Assembly: GCF_024498295.1 (NCBI RefSeq)
Contig: NZ_CP101827.1
Span: forward strand, 124,001-188,000
Length of the DNA stretch: 64,000 nt
Direction of reading: 5' to 3'
From: Thermocaproicibacter melissae
GTDB taxonomy: Bacteria > Bacillota > Clostridia > Oscillospirales > Acutalibacteraceae
Positions 56,732 through 64,000 of this stretch are shown one piece after another. How positions within the stretch are numbered: the first letter of the stretch is position 1; each line of letters starts with the position of its first letter. Below the pieces are notes generated by a model. That model was not told the origin of the DNA, searched no databases, and saw nothing but the letters and a program-made list of their open reading frames with translations. The position numbers were made by a program, and so were the translations under genes.

Positions 56732-57064
56732 TCAGCCCCGGGCACATAATTTACGGCCTTCTTCCTGAGGCGGGCAGAAATTTTCGGAAGGCGTAATATA
56801 CTCGGGCGGAAGCCCCGTTCGACTGACAGCCTTCAAAAAAAGAGGAATCAGTTTGCCGCACTGCCCCGGTGAAGAGGACTGATTTTCCTTGTTTTGCCGG
56901 AAATCATACAGGATCCGGTCCAATTCACATTCCGCCTGCAGAGTCTTTTTGTCTTTTTTTACCGGAACGAAGATTGTGGGAATATAAACAAGTTCGGAGC
57001 CACCGTCCGTTTCTTCGGCAAGGGGCTCCGTAGGGTTATTTTTGTCCTCAATAATCAGAAGCAC
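56732..57064 (-). CDS. Unknown protein between flgL and fliW
   Basis: A 110-residue soluble protein with a GTG start (GGCGGAATCA in front). It has a short hydrophobic start LLIIED, a proline-rich middle (VYIPTIFVPVKKDK), charged helix ECELDRILYDFRQNKEN and a C-terminal region with prolines and three cysteines (GQCGKLIPLF; NFCPPQEEGRKLCARG). No family recognised. Position inside the flagellar operon, with 44 nt before it and about 24 after, suggests a flagellar assembly or regulatory role. Confidence 0.6.
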   Translation of the reverse strand: MLLIIEDKNNPTEPLAEETDGGSELVYIPTIFVPVKKDKKTLQAECELDRILYDFRQNKENQSSSPGQCGKLIPLFLKAVSRTGLPPEYITPSENFCPPQEEGRKLCARG

Positions 57065-57108
57065 TGATTCCGCCGACCTTTCCTAAAAAATTTCGGTGCG
57101 GCGTCTGC

Positions 57109-58164
57109 TTATCTCAGGTAATCAATCAAGCTCTGCTGTAGAATCTGCGCGCCGACTTTCAGCGCGGCATTGTAGCAGTAAAGCTGGCTATAATACGTCT
57201 CAATGGCATCGGTAGGCTCTACAAATTCCACTTCGTTGTCCTTCTCGGCCAAGTTGGTTTTCAATTCTGTAATGTATTCTGAAGTGTTGTTGAGGAACTG
57301 CATTCGGTTGCCCAACTGTGCCTGCCCTGCCTCAAAATTATCCTGGGAGGCGTCGAATGCGGAAGTGAGCTTTTCGATTTCTTCCAGCTCAGCCGTGCTC
57401 AACTGCTGCTCGTTTGCACTGTTCTTGAGTATACCGGCAATTCGGGAAAGAATGCTGCACACGTTATTCGGCACGCCGTCGCTGTTTGTACCGTAACCGA
57501 GGAAGCTGATGCCCGGCATTGCCTTATTGTAAGCGCTTTGGTCCTCTATAACTCCGTTTTTATCCATTGTCATGCCGAGGCCGATGTCGACATACACCTT
57601 TTCATTCGCAAGATCCTCAAGGCTCACCGACGGGGTAGAACCATCTTTCATTTTTCCCGTGTCAACATCCACACCGCGGTAATACAGCTTGTCCTTGGAA
57701 GGGTCGCTCGCATCTTTTACAAGCTCAAACGGAGCTTTCCCTGCGCCGGAACCGCTGAAAAGGTAACTGTCGGCATATTTTGTGTTCATCTGCGAAACGA
57801 TGCTGTCGCGTATGCTGAGAAGCTGATCTGCCAGCGCAAGGCGGTTTTCCGCGGCCATAGTGCCGTTGATTGCTTTCAGCACCGTGGTTCCGCTTGCCTG
57901 CGTGAGCATCGCATCAATGTTCTGCAGAATCTTTTCGCCAGTAGTAAGCGCACTGTTAATATTGGTAATATTGGAAGAATAATTGTCGTTAAGGCTCATC
58001 TGCCAGTGAATGTCAGCGGTTTGGGAAGCCGCAAGGGGATCCTCCGACGGGCGGTCAAACCTGCGGTAGTCATAGGCATGGCGCATAGCTTTGTTTAGGG
58101 TAGCGTATGCGTCGCTGACATCGCTCTTATAGCGTGAAAGCATCATCTGCGAAGTGATTCTCAT
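57109..58164 (-). CDS. flgL: Flagellar hook-filament junction protein FlgL
   Basis: A 351-residue flagellin-like junction protein (HAP3). N-terminus MRITSQMMLSRYKSDVSDAY and FDRPSEDPLAASQTADI; a central part with NTKYADSYLFSGSG, which is diagnostic of FlgL; C-terminus AALKVGAQILQQSLIDYLR. It lies 6 nt after flgK, as usual, and joins the hook to the filament together with FlgK. Confidence 0.95.
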   Translation of the reverse strand: MRITSQMMLSRYKSDVSDAYATLNKAMRHAYDYRRFDRPSEDPLAASQTADIHWQMSLNDNYSSNITNINSALTTGEKILQNIDAMLTQASGTTVLKAINGTMAAENRLALADQLLSIRDSIVSQMNTKYADSYLFSGSGAGKAPFELVKDASDPSKDKLYYRGVDVDTGKMKDGSTPSVSLEDLANEKVYVDIGLGMTMDKNGVIEDQSAYNKAMPGISFLGYGTNSDGVPNNVCSILSRIAGILKNSANEQQLSTAELEEIEKLTSAFDASQDNFEAGQAQLGNRMQFLNNTSEYITELKTNLAEKDNEVEFVEPTDAIETYYSQLYCYNAALKVGAQILQQSLIDYLR

Positions 58165-58170
58165 TTTCGA

Positions 58171-59862
58171 TTATCCCCTTCCCACAAGGCCCATGTTGTT
58201 GATGATTGTCTGCAGACATTCGTCCACAGCGGTCATAAAGCGTGAAGATGCATTCAGCGACTGGGTATACTGAACAATGCTGATGGCTTCGTCATCTAAG
58301 CTGACGGAGGAAAGTTCCTGCCGGCTGTTGTCGATATTGTTCAACAACTGGGAATTCGTGTTGTCAATGGTCTGCATGCTGTTTGTGTTCAGTGCAAGCA
58401 TTGCGCTTACACTTGCGAATGCTTTCTGGAGTGTTCCGTTGAAAACAATCGCTCCGGTATCCGTGGTAAGAGTAATTTTGTCATCTTTCAGTTTTGCAAT
58501 CATGGTCAGGATATTGGGGCATGCACCGCTGTTGTCGTCACCGGAATTGGAAACATCTTTGTTAGTTGTCAGCACGCCGTCTTTCCATGTGGATGCTACA
58601 TGGATATTCGCTGCTGTAATTCCCTTTGTAATGTCATCCAAGGTACCTGTTTCGACAGAACCGCTGAAGAGAATCTGCTGTTCCGCAGGGATTGTATTTC
58701 CCGAAGAATCCTTCTTGTTTGGGTTATAATTCAGATTGTTCAGCGTAGATGCGAGTTCTCTCGCAATCGTGTCAAGGTACTGCGAATAAAATCCGATTCC
58801 GCGCGGCGAAGTCGAATCTCCGTCATAATCTCCGCTGTCGTTCAGAAGGGCAAGGCTGGCGGCAAATGCACCCGTAGCAATGTCGTCATTCGTCATTCCC
58901 TGAAGCTCCGGATTGCCGTCGGCATCGGTCGGGATAGTTCCATTGACCGAAAGCTTTGTCAGGTGCAGCTGGGTAATACCGAAGGACTTGCCCTCTTCGG
59001 GCGCATCCTGCGTAATGGTAAACTGTGCATAATCACTGCCGTCCGCACCGCCGATAAGCTCGTAATTTCCGGCGAGTTTGTTTCCGTTGGCATCCGCAAG
59101 ATATACCTTTGTCGTATCAACGCTTTTTCCGTTATCCAACTTCTCGGATTCTTGAACCACTTTAATGGGAACGTATTTGGAGAGCTTGTCCAAAAGCAGG
59201 TTCTGCTGATCCTTCAGCTCCAGAACGGGGGAACCGGAAAGCTCGGCGTCCTTAATGCGTTTGTCCAGCGAAGCAATACTCTTGAGAAGGTCGTTGACCG
59301 TGTTCACATTATACTCCTCAAGATGATTGTATTGCTGCTCGCGTATGGTGTTCAGCGCTCTGGCTGCCGTGTTGAGCTGGGTTGCGAGCGATTTGGCGGC
59401 TTCACGCACATTGCCTTCGGAAACGCTGCTGTACGAAGAAGTAATATTCTGTAGCTGCGTTAGGAAATTGCTGAACTGATTGCTCAGCACATCAATGACA
59501 GAAACGTTTGAGGACGAAGAAGCGGTGGTCGTGGTGGTAAAAATGTCCTCCATGTCATACAACGTGTCCACCCACTGTGCGCTTTCACCGCTCTTTGCGT
59601 TCTGTGTGCGGTATTCACTGTCGAGAAATGCGTCGCGCAGCTGGCTGATGGAATCCACGCTGACACCGGTTCCAACCGAGGTTCCCAAAGAAGCCCACTG
59701 GCCGCCGGAATCCGAAGGCGGAAGGGAGTTTTGGTCAACCCTTTGGCGGGTATATCCCTCGGTGTTGGCATTGGTGATATTCTGGCCGGTGATATTCAGG
59801 GCCGCCTTAGAAGCCTGAACACCGCTTCTCGCGATATACAGGCCTTCAAACATCGAACTCAA
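58171..59862 (-). CDS. flgK: Flagellar hook-associated protein FlgK
   Basis: A 563-residue HAP1. N-terminus SMFEGLYIARSGVQASKAAL then NITGQNITNANTEGYTRQRV, the rod/hook-family motif; a long coiled and variable centre; C-terminus with SVSLDDEAISIVQYTQSLNASSRFMTAVDECLQTIINN. Length is typical of Firmicutes. AACGGAGGAATTAACTTG precedes the start. Member of the flgM-flgN-flgK-flgL operon. Confidence 0.95.
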   Translation of the reverse strand: MSSMFEGLYIARSGVQASKAALNITGQNITNANTEGYTRQRVDQNSLPPSDSGGQWASLGTSVGTGVSVDSISQLRDAFLDSEYRTQNAKSGESAQWVDTLYDMEDIFTTTTTASSSSNVSVIDVLSNQFSNFLTQLQNITSSYSSVSEGNVREAAKSLATQLNTAARALNTIREQQYNHLEEYNVNTVNDLLKSIASLDKRIKDAELSGSPVLELKDQQNLLLDKLSKYVPIKVVQESEKLDNGKSVDTTKVYLADANGNKLAGNYELIGGADGSDYAQFTITQDAPEEGKSFGITQLHLTKLSVNGTIPTDADGNPELQGMTNDDIATGAFAASLALLNDSGDYDGDSTSPRGIGFYSQYLDTIARELASTLNNLNYNPNKKDSSGNTIPAEQQILFSGSVETGTLDDITKGITAANIHVASTWKDGVLTTNKDVSNSGDDNSGACPNILTMIAKLKDDKITLTTDTGAIVFNGTLQKAFASVSAMLALNTNSMQTIDNTNSQLLNNIDNSRQELSSVSLDDEAISIVQYTQSLNASSRFMTAVDECLQTIINNMGLVGRG

Positions 59863-59904
59863 GTTAATTCCTCCGTTCAGCTTTCAAGTATGGCTGTAAA
59901 CGAT

Positions 59905-60387
59905 TCAAACCTTTTTGGAAAAAGTGGTCTCGTGTCCTAATCTCTCTCCAAGATGATTTCCATATATTTTTTTTAACTCCGGCTGATTTTCCATTCTAGA
60001 AAGAATCTTTGACACACGGTTCATCTTTGCCCGCAGCATGCCGGCAGAACGCTCATTCACTGCTTTTACATCCGAAACAGTGGCGGAAAGGTCTTCATAA
60101 AGCTTCTGCATGGCTTCCTTTCGCGTAGGGTCAACCTCCTCAATCAGCTGCCGGAAGGTTGCCTGCGTACAGCCCAATTTCTCCAAAAGTTTTACACGGT
60201 CTTTTTCAAAGCCGCGGGCTTTCAAGGTAAAAGCCTGTTCCCGTTTTAGGGAAGCATCTAGCTTCTGAAAATTACCAGAAACGATAATTTCATATTTTTC
60301 ACGCTCAAACGCAAGAAACTCACGGTAAAAAGCAAGCATCCGCTTAAAAAAACGAATCAGTTCGTCTGCCTGTTCCGCTGCGATCAT
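59905..60387 (-). CDS. flgN: FlgN-family flagellar chaperone
   Basis: A 160-residue all-helical protein (FFKRMLAFYREFLAFEREKYEIIVSG; KREQAFTLKARGFEKDRVKLLEKLG) with the FlgN coiled-coil pattern. FlgN keeps FlgK and FlgL soluble until export. Sequence similarity is weak in this family, but position between flgM and flgK and the length support the call. The start follows GGGGAGGAGTTTTCGGA. Confidence 0.85.
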   Translation of the reverse strand: MIAAEQADELIRFFKRMLAFYREFLAFEREKYEIIVSGNFQKLDASLKREQAFTLKARGFEKDRVKLLEKLGCTQATFRQLIEEVDPTRKEAMQKLYEDLSATVSDVKAVNERSAGMLRAKMNRVSKILSRMENQPELKKIYGNHLGERLGHETTFSKKV

Positions 60388-60410
60388 TCCGAAAACTCCT
60401 CCCCGCGTGA

Positions 60411-60713
60411 TTATCTGCCGAGAATATCAGCAATCTCCTCTTCATTGACGGAATACATACCGGAAGCGATGCGGTTCTTCAGTTCATTCAGCGTAGCGCT
60501 GTCCACCGGCCGCCTCAGCTCACGCAGGATGTTGTTCCGGGTCTCCTTCAAAACAGAGCGCTGCGTTTTGTGCGCGGAAATCTCAATTGTATCCATCTTC
60601 CCGCGAAGCACTTTTCCGAAAGACTCAGCACGCTCGTTTTGGATGGATTCCTCCTTGCAGGCAGAGGTCTGCTGTATATCTGAAAAAAAGCTGTTAATGC
60701 CTTTTATCTCCAT
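60411..60713 (-). CDS. flgM: Anti-sigma-28 factor FlgM
   Basis: A 100-residue protein. The N-terminal half is polar and probably unfolded; the C-terminal half, DTIEISAHKTQ then LRRPVDSATLNELKNRIASGMYSVNEEEIADIL, matches the sigma-binding helices of FlgM. It holds SigD inactive until the hook is complete and FlgM is secreted. First gene of its operon, with a perfect SigD promoter, which gives negative feedback. Confidence 0.93.
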   Translation of the reverse strand: MEIKGINSFFSDIQQTSACKEESIQNERAESFGKVLRGKMDTIEISAHKTQRSVLKETRNNILRELRRPVDSATLNELKNRIASGMYSVNEEEIADILGR

Positions 60714-60735
60714 TCTCCTATCACCTCTGTTTTGA

Positions 60736-60762
60736 TTATCGGCACAAGTGCTGAGAAGTTTA
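60736..60762 (-). promoter_or_regulatory. Sigma-28 promoter of the flgM operon
   Basis: On the minus strand TAAA, 15 bp, GCCGATAA: a full match to the sigma-28 consensus. The 400-bp region between flgM and flgB holds this, the rightward flgB promoter and an AT-rich stretch; no further gene was seen in it. Confidence 0.93.
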
Positions 60763-60923
60763 GCCTGAAAGCGTATCCTTCTTTTCCAAAATATTCATTC
60801 TAATATTTATCCGAATGCGTTGGAAAATAGGATGTTTTTTTGTATGATGTGTAAATAATTGTATATTAGTTAATAAAAATATATGTTTTTTCGCATTTTT
60901 TTGTGTTTATTTTACAAGAATTC

Positions 60924-60952
60924 TTGACTTTTGCGCATGAACGTCACATAAT
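60924..60952 (+). promoter_or_regulatory. Probable sigma-A promoter of the flgB operon
   Basis: TTGACT, a 17-bp spacer, CATAAT, about 160 bp before flgB. The AT-rich leader that follows contains further -10-like sequences. Confidence 0.6.
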
Positions 60953-61113
60953 GATGATTGTAAATTCGAATATTATGAGAAGTTTTTATATAATTTGTAT
61001 ATAAAATAAATTTCTTTAATCGAATAAATAGCGGGGTTTTTATGCAACTTGTGCGTATATTTCCTCGCTTTTCTTTTTTGGGGCTATTTTATTAATGAAA
61101 GGAGCGCCTGTCC

Positions 61114-61500
61114 ATGAATTGGATTGATACGATTTCTTCAACTTTGCTAGAAAAAGACCTAGACGGGCTTTGGGTCCGCCAGCAGGCAATTTCCGACAAT
61201 ATGGCAAACGTTGAAACTCCCGGCTATAAAGCAAAGCGAGTATCCTTTGAGGATCAGCTTCTTAAAGAACTCGCCTCCCCCGGCAGCAATCCGCAGGCCG
61301 TTTCCGAAGCGATTTCTTCCGTCACCCCCGAAGTTACGGAAGACGAAGGAGAAACATTCCGCGAAGACGGAAACGGTGTTGACCTGGAGCAGCAGATGAT
61401 TGACATGGTCCGCACAACAACGAATTACTCCTATTCGCTGCGGCAAATGTCGGATTATTTTGCTCGGTTGCAGACAGCGATTTCTGGAAACGTAAAATAA
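61114..61500 (+). CDS. flgB: Flagellar basal-body rod protein FlgB
   Basis: A 128-residue proximal rod protein. The rod motif is AISDNMANVETPGYKAKRVSFEDQL at residues 25-49, and the C-terminal DLEQQMIDMVRTTTNYSYSLRQMSDYFARLQTAI shows the heptad pattern that packs in the rod. GAAAGGAGCGCCTGTCC precedes the ATG. First gene of a flgB-flgC-fliE-fliF operon, the usual order at the start of the large clostridial fla/che operon. Confidence 0.95.
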   Translation: MNWIDTISSTLLEKDLDGLWVRQQAISDNMANVETPGYKAKRVSFEDQLLKELASPGSNPQAVSEAISSVTPEVTEDEGETFREDGNGVDLEQQMIDMVRTTTNYSYSLRQMSDYFARLQTAISGNVK

Positions 61501-61525
61501 TAACAAATGAAAGGAGTTTTTCTCC

Positions 61526-61979
61526 ATGGCCTTTTTGAGTTCCCTCGACATCAGCGGTTCTGGGCTGACTGCAAGCCGGCTCCGCATGGATGTTATCGCT
61601 GAAAATCTTTCCAACGCCGAGACCACCAGGACAAGTGAGGGGGGGCCCTTACCGCCGCAAAATGGTGGTATATGAGTGTGCAGATACTGCACAGACCTTC
61701 CGCAACATGCTGGAAGCCCAGGTGAACGGAAACGGAGATGCCGCTGTTCCGCAGGGTGTAAAGGTAACCGGTATCGTGGAAGACCAGACTCCGTTTAATG
61801 TTGAATATGACCCTACTAATCCGGACGCCAATGCTCAGGGATATGTGGAAAAACCGAATGTTGATTTAATACAGGAAACAACCGATATGATGGCCGCTTC
61901 GCGCGCATACAACGCAAACCTCACGGCTTTCGACGCTGTAAAAAATATGGCCACTAAGGCCCTTGAACTTGGGAAGTGA
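61526..61979 (+). pseudogene. flgC: Flagellar basal-body rod protein FlgC, frameshifted at a run of seven G
   Basis: The gene opens normally with AAAGGAGTTTTTCTCC before ATG and reads MAFLSSLDISGSGLTASRL, then MDVIAENLSNAETTRTSEGG. At GGGGGGG (61639-61645) the frame is lost and a TGA is met after 49 codons. With six Gs the frame continues PYRRKMVVYECADTAQTFRN to VDLIQETTDMMAASRAYNAN and LTAFDAVKNMATKALELGK, giving a normal 150-residue FlgC. FlgC is essential for the rod, so as written the cell would be non-flagellated. Causes could be a sequencing error, a slipped-strand phase variant, or ribosomal slippage. Confidence 0.93.
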
Positions 61980-61984
61980 ATGAG

Positions 61985-62302
61985 ATGAACACAATTCAGC
62001 CAATTGTTCCAATTGAGTCAATTGAATCTCTGCATCAGGCTGAAAAGACCTCCGCGGCAACGGAAAATACGGGTTCTGTTGCGATTCCGTTTCAGTCGTT
62101 GTTTGAAGATGCCATTGAAAATGTGAAAGAAACGAGTGCTGTTCTCGACAGCGAAATTACGAAGCTGGCAACCGGCCAGACGGATGATCTTCACGCTGCG
62201 CTCATTGCATCTCAAAAAGCTACTCTCTCCGTTAACATGGTTGTTCAGCTGCGAAATAAACTTCTCGACGCATACAAGGAAATCTCGAATATCAGTGTCT
62301 GA
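61985..62302 (+). CDS. fliE: Flagellar hook-basal body protein FliE
   Basis: A 105-residue protein at the MS ring-rod junction. The C-terminal two-thirds has the family pattern: IPFQSLFEDAIENVKETSAVLDSE, ITKLATGQTDDLHAALIASQKATLSVNMVVQLRNKLLDAYKEI. The ATG was chosen 6 nt after the flgC stop; a GTG at 61976 overlapping flgC is the alternative. Confidence 0.94.
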   Translation: MNTIQPIVPIESIESLHQAEKTSAATENTGSVAIPFQSLFEDAIENVKETSAVLDSEITKLATGQTDDLHAALIASQKATLSVNMVVQLRNKLLDAYKEISNISV

Positions 62303-62336
62303 ATAATCTATGGAGAAGGGCGGTCCGTTCTCACCA

Positions 62337-64000
62337 ATGAACGAGCAAATAAAGAAAGCAATCGAAGCCATCAAGGCTTTTTGGGGCAACCTCACGAAAA
62401 AAGCGAAAATAATCTTATTTTCCTGCCTTGGTGCTGCATTGTTAATCGCCATAATCACCGCTGTACTCATGAACAGAACTCAGTACACCGTTCTCTATTC
62501 GGGCATTGATAACAGTGAAGCACAGGAAATTACAAATGAGCTGCGCTCCATGAATATAGGCTATCAATACAAAGACGGTACCATATATGTAGAGAAATCC
62601 AGCGAAAACTCGGCGCGTATGCAGCTTGCAAACGAAGGCTATCCAAAATCTGCCCCTAACTACGATTTCTTCACGCAAAATGTGGGTGTCATGACGACCG
62701 ATGAGGAACGCAAGATTATCGAGAGGTATCAGCTCGAAACGCGTCTCGGCTCCGTCATTGAAACGCTCGACTCGGTCAATAAGGCGTATGTAACGATTAG
62801 TCTTCCGAACAGCACCGACTACGCATGGGAAGATAATAAGAGCGGAGCTTCTGCGTCGGTTGCCATTAGCCTTGCAAAAGGAAAAACGCTTGACGCGAAG
62901 CAAGTCAACGGCATTAAACAGCTCGTTGCCAAAAGCGTACCGAACCTTTCGGTCGATGATGTTACCGTCATGGACACCTCCACCGGCGAAGAACTGACAT
63001 CTTCGGAAAGTTCTTCGGAAGCCTCGCATTCCATGCAGATTACGCTTTCCGAGTTCAAGCTGAAAATTGAAAAGCAGTATGAAGAAAGCTTGGAAAACAA
63101 AATTATGAACCTTCTCGCTCAGGCGTACGGAAGGAACAACCTCAGCGTAAGCGTAAAAAGCAAAATGGACCTTGACAAGAAAATTGAGGATATTATTACA
63201 TACACTCCTTCCACCAGTGACGGCAAAGGCGTTGTCAGCCACTCGGAAGAGACAATTGAAACGACATCACCCAGTTCCGCTGTCGGCGGTGTTGCGGGAA
63301 CCACAAGCAATGTGGACCACACAACGACAACCTATCCCGGCGTGACCGTAAGCAACGGCGTCATCACGACAAAGGACAGCAAAACTTACGATTATCTCGT
63401 CAGCAAAGTGCAGCAGCAGGTTCAGAGCGACGCTGCCGCTCTTGATGACCTCACGGTTGCTGTTGTCATCAACACCGACAACATGACCGATGACAAAAAG
63501 CAGGAAGTCACGGAACTGGTTGCAAACGCAGCTGCCGTAGACATCAGTAAAGTAGCAATCATGGCGGCACCGATTAACTCTACTGTTTCACAAGCTGAAA
63601 CACAGGCCGTTTCCCTTACAGACCTTCTCGGTTCCATGGCAAACAACCAGCTTGTTCTGATTATTCTGGGTGTACTTCTCTTACTGGTCATTCTCCTCAT
63701 TGTTCTTTTGGTGAGTGAGCGCAGAAAGGCAAGACGTGAGAAGATGCTTGCAAACCTGCAGCCTTATGCTCCTGAGGAACTGCCAGAGGAAGAAGTGGAA
63801 GAAGGCACCGAAGAAGAGGAAGAAGCAGAAAACGGCAACGAAGAGGAGGAATCCGAAGAGGAAGCGGAAGAATCCGAAGAAGCTCCGGCAGAGGAATCTC
63901 AGCCGGCAGAGGAACAAGAAGATGAGGATGACATGCAAATCGAATCCATTGAAGCCATCCGCAATGCCGCAAACGGCAAGGAACAGCGCGTCAAGACCGA
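62337..64000 (+). CDS. fliF: Flagellar MS-ring protein FliF, 3' end beyond window
   Basis: About 554 residues are visible and the frame is open at the right edge. TM1 is at about 23-44 (KIILFSCLGAALLIAIITAVL); ring-building YscJ/FliF domains follow (YTVLYSGIDNSEAQEI; APNYDFFTQNVGVMTTDEERK; VNKAYVTISLPN); then the FliF C domain and TM2 at about 438-459 (LVLIILGVLLLLVILLIVLLV). After TM2 comes an unusually acidic Glu-rich stretch, about 480-530, before the start of the FliG-binding tail. MNEQIKK was chosen as start, with GGAGAAGGGCGG upstream; an in-frame ATG at 62310 is possible. The basal body is built on this ring. Confidence 0.94.
   Translation, partial: MNEQIKKAIEAIKAFWGNLTKKAKIILFSCLGAALLIAIITAVLMNRTQYTVLYSGIDNSEAQEITNELRSMNIGYQYKDGTIYVEKSSENSARMQLANEGYPKSAPNYDFFTQNVGVMTTDEERKIIERYQLETRLGSVIETLDSVNKAYVTISLPNSTDYAWEDNKSGASASVAISLAKGKTLDAKQVNGIKQLVAKSVPNLSVDDVTVMDTSTGEELTSSESSSEASHSMQITLSEFKLKIEKQYEESLENKIMNLLAQAYGRNNLSVSVKSKMDLDKKIEDIITYTPSTSDGKGVVSHSEETIETTSPSSAVGGVAGTTSNVDHTTTTYPGVTVSNGVITTKDSKTYDYLVSKVQQQVQSDAAALDDLTVAVVINTDNMTDDKKQEVTELVANAAAVDISKVAIMAAPINSTVSQAETQAVSLTDLLGSMANNQLVLIILGVLLLLVILLIVLLVSERRKARREKMLANLQPYAPEELPEEEVEEGTEEEEEAENGNEEEESEEEAEESEEAPAEESQPAEEQEDEDDMQIESIEAIRNAANGKEQRVKT

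Overview
The window looks like a chromosomal segment of a spore-forming, flagellated, anaerobic Firmicute, most likely class Clostridia near the Oscillospirales (clostridial clusters III/IV). The reasons are two sporulation genes (spoIIID, spoIIE), a Gram-positive type flagellar locus with fliW-csrA, an iron-dependent alcohol dehydrogenase, a dockerin-bearing secreted protein, strong AGGAGG ribosome binding sites with TTG/GTG starts, and moderate GC content. The species cannot be named from the sequence alone. No insertion sequence, CRISPR array or rRNA was seen.

Layout. 1-2.1 kb: start of a PucR-type regulator, a two-component system broken by a deletion and a frameshift, and a signal-less lytic transglycosylase. 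2.2-10.8 kb: sugar use, with a LacI-controlled operon (lacI, DUF4867 gene, xylulokinase-like kinase, fucose/arabinose-type isomerase) and a GH51 arabinofuranosidase, interrupted by prfC. 10.9-12.3 kb: proC-niaR. 12.4-18.1 kb: a TetR regulator with two perfect operators, an MMPL exporter and an 880-residue secreted helical protein. 18.1-21.8 kb: an orphan phage holin pair, a niacin ECF transporter subunit, a frameshifted small gene, a 45-residue ORF, an SDR and thpR. 21.9-27.0 kb: chemoreceptor and a GH2 beta-galactosidase. 27.2-31.4 kb: spoIIID, a phasin-like gene overlapping ubiB, a HAD phosphatase and an aromatic acid exporter-type protein. 31.5-42 kb: iron alcohol dehydrogenase, CLC antiporter, a left-handed beta-helix protein, dockerin protein, trpS, aminotransferase, spoIIE and tatD. 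42-49.5 kb: metG, an LCP protein, a small membrane ORF, two flavoproteins, a pentapeptide protein and tRNA-Gln/tRNA-Pro. 49.6-52.1 kb: enolase and a glycosyltransferase.

52-64 kb is the flagellar region. Leftward runs flgM-flgN-flgK-flgL-(unknown)-fliW-csrA, followed by flagellin with its own promoter. Rightward runs flgB-flgC-fliE-fliF. Both flgM and flagellin have exact sigma-28 (SigD) promoter spacing. The flagellin leader has a GGA-loop hairpin and a GGA-containing ribosome binding site, as expected for CsrA control relieved by FliW. Two glycosyltransferases next to flagellin suggest flagellin glycosylation. As sequenced, flgC is broken at a run of seven Gs, which is the single observation most in need of checking.

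Other points worth checking are the tandem LacI-type and TetR operators, the Rex-like boxes upstream of the alcohol dehydrogenase, a 21-bp-spaced promoter upstream of spoIIE that resembles Spo0A-activated promoters, and an acidic insert in FliF.
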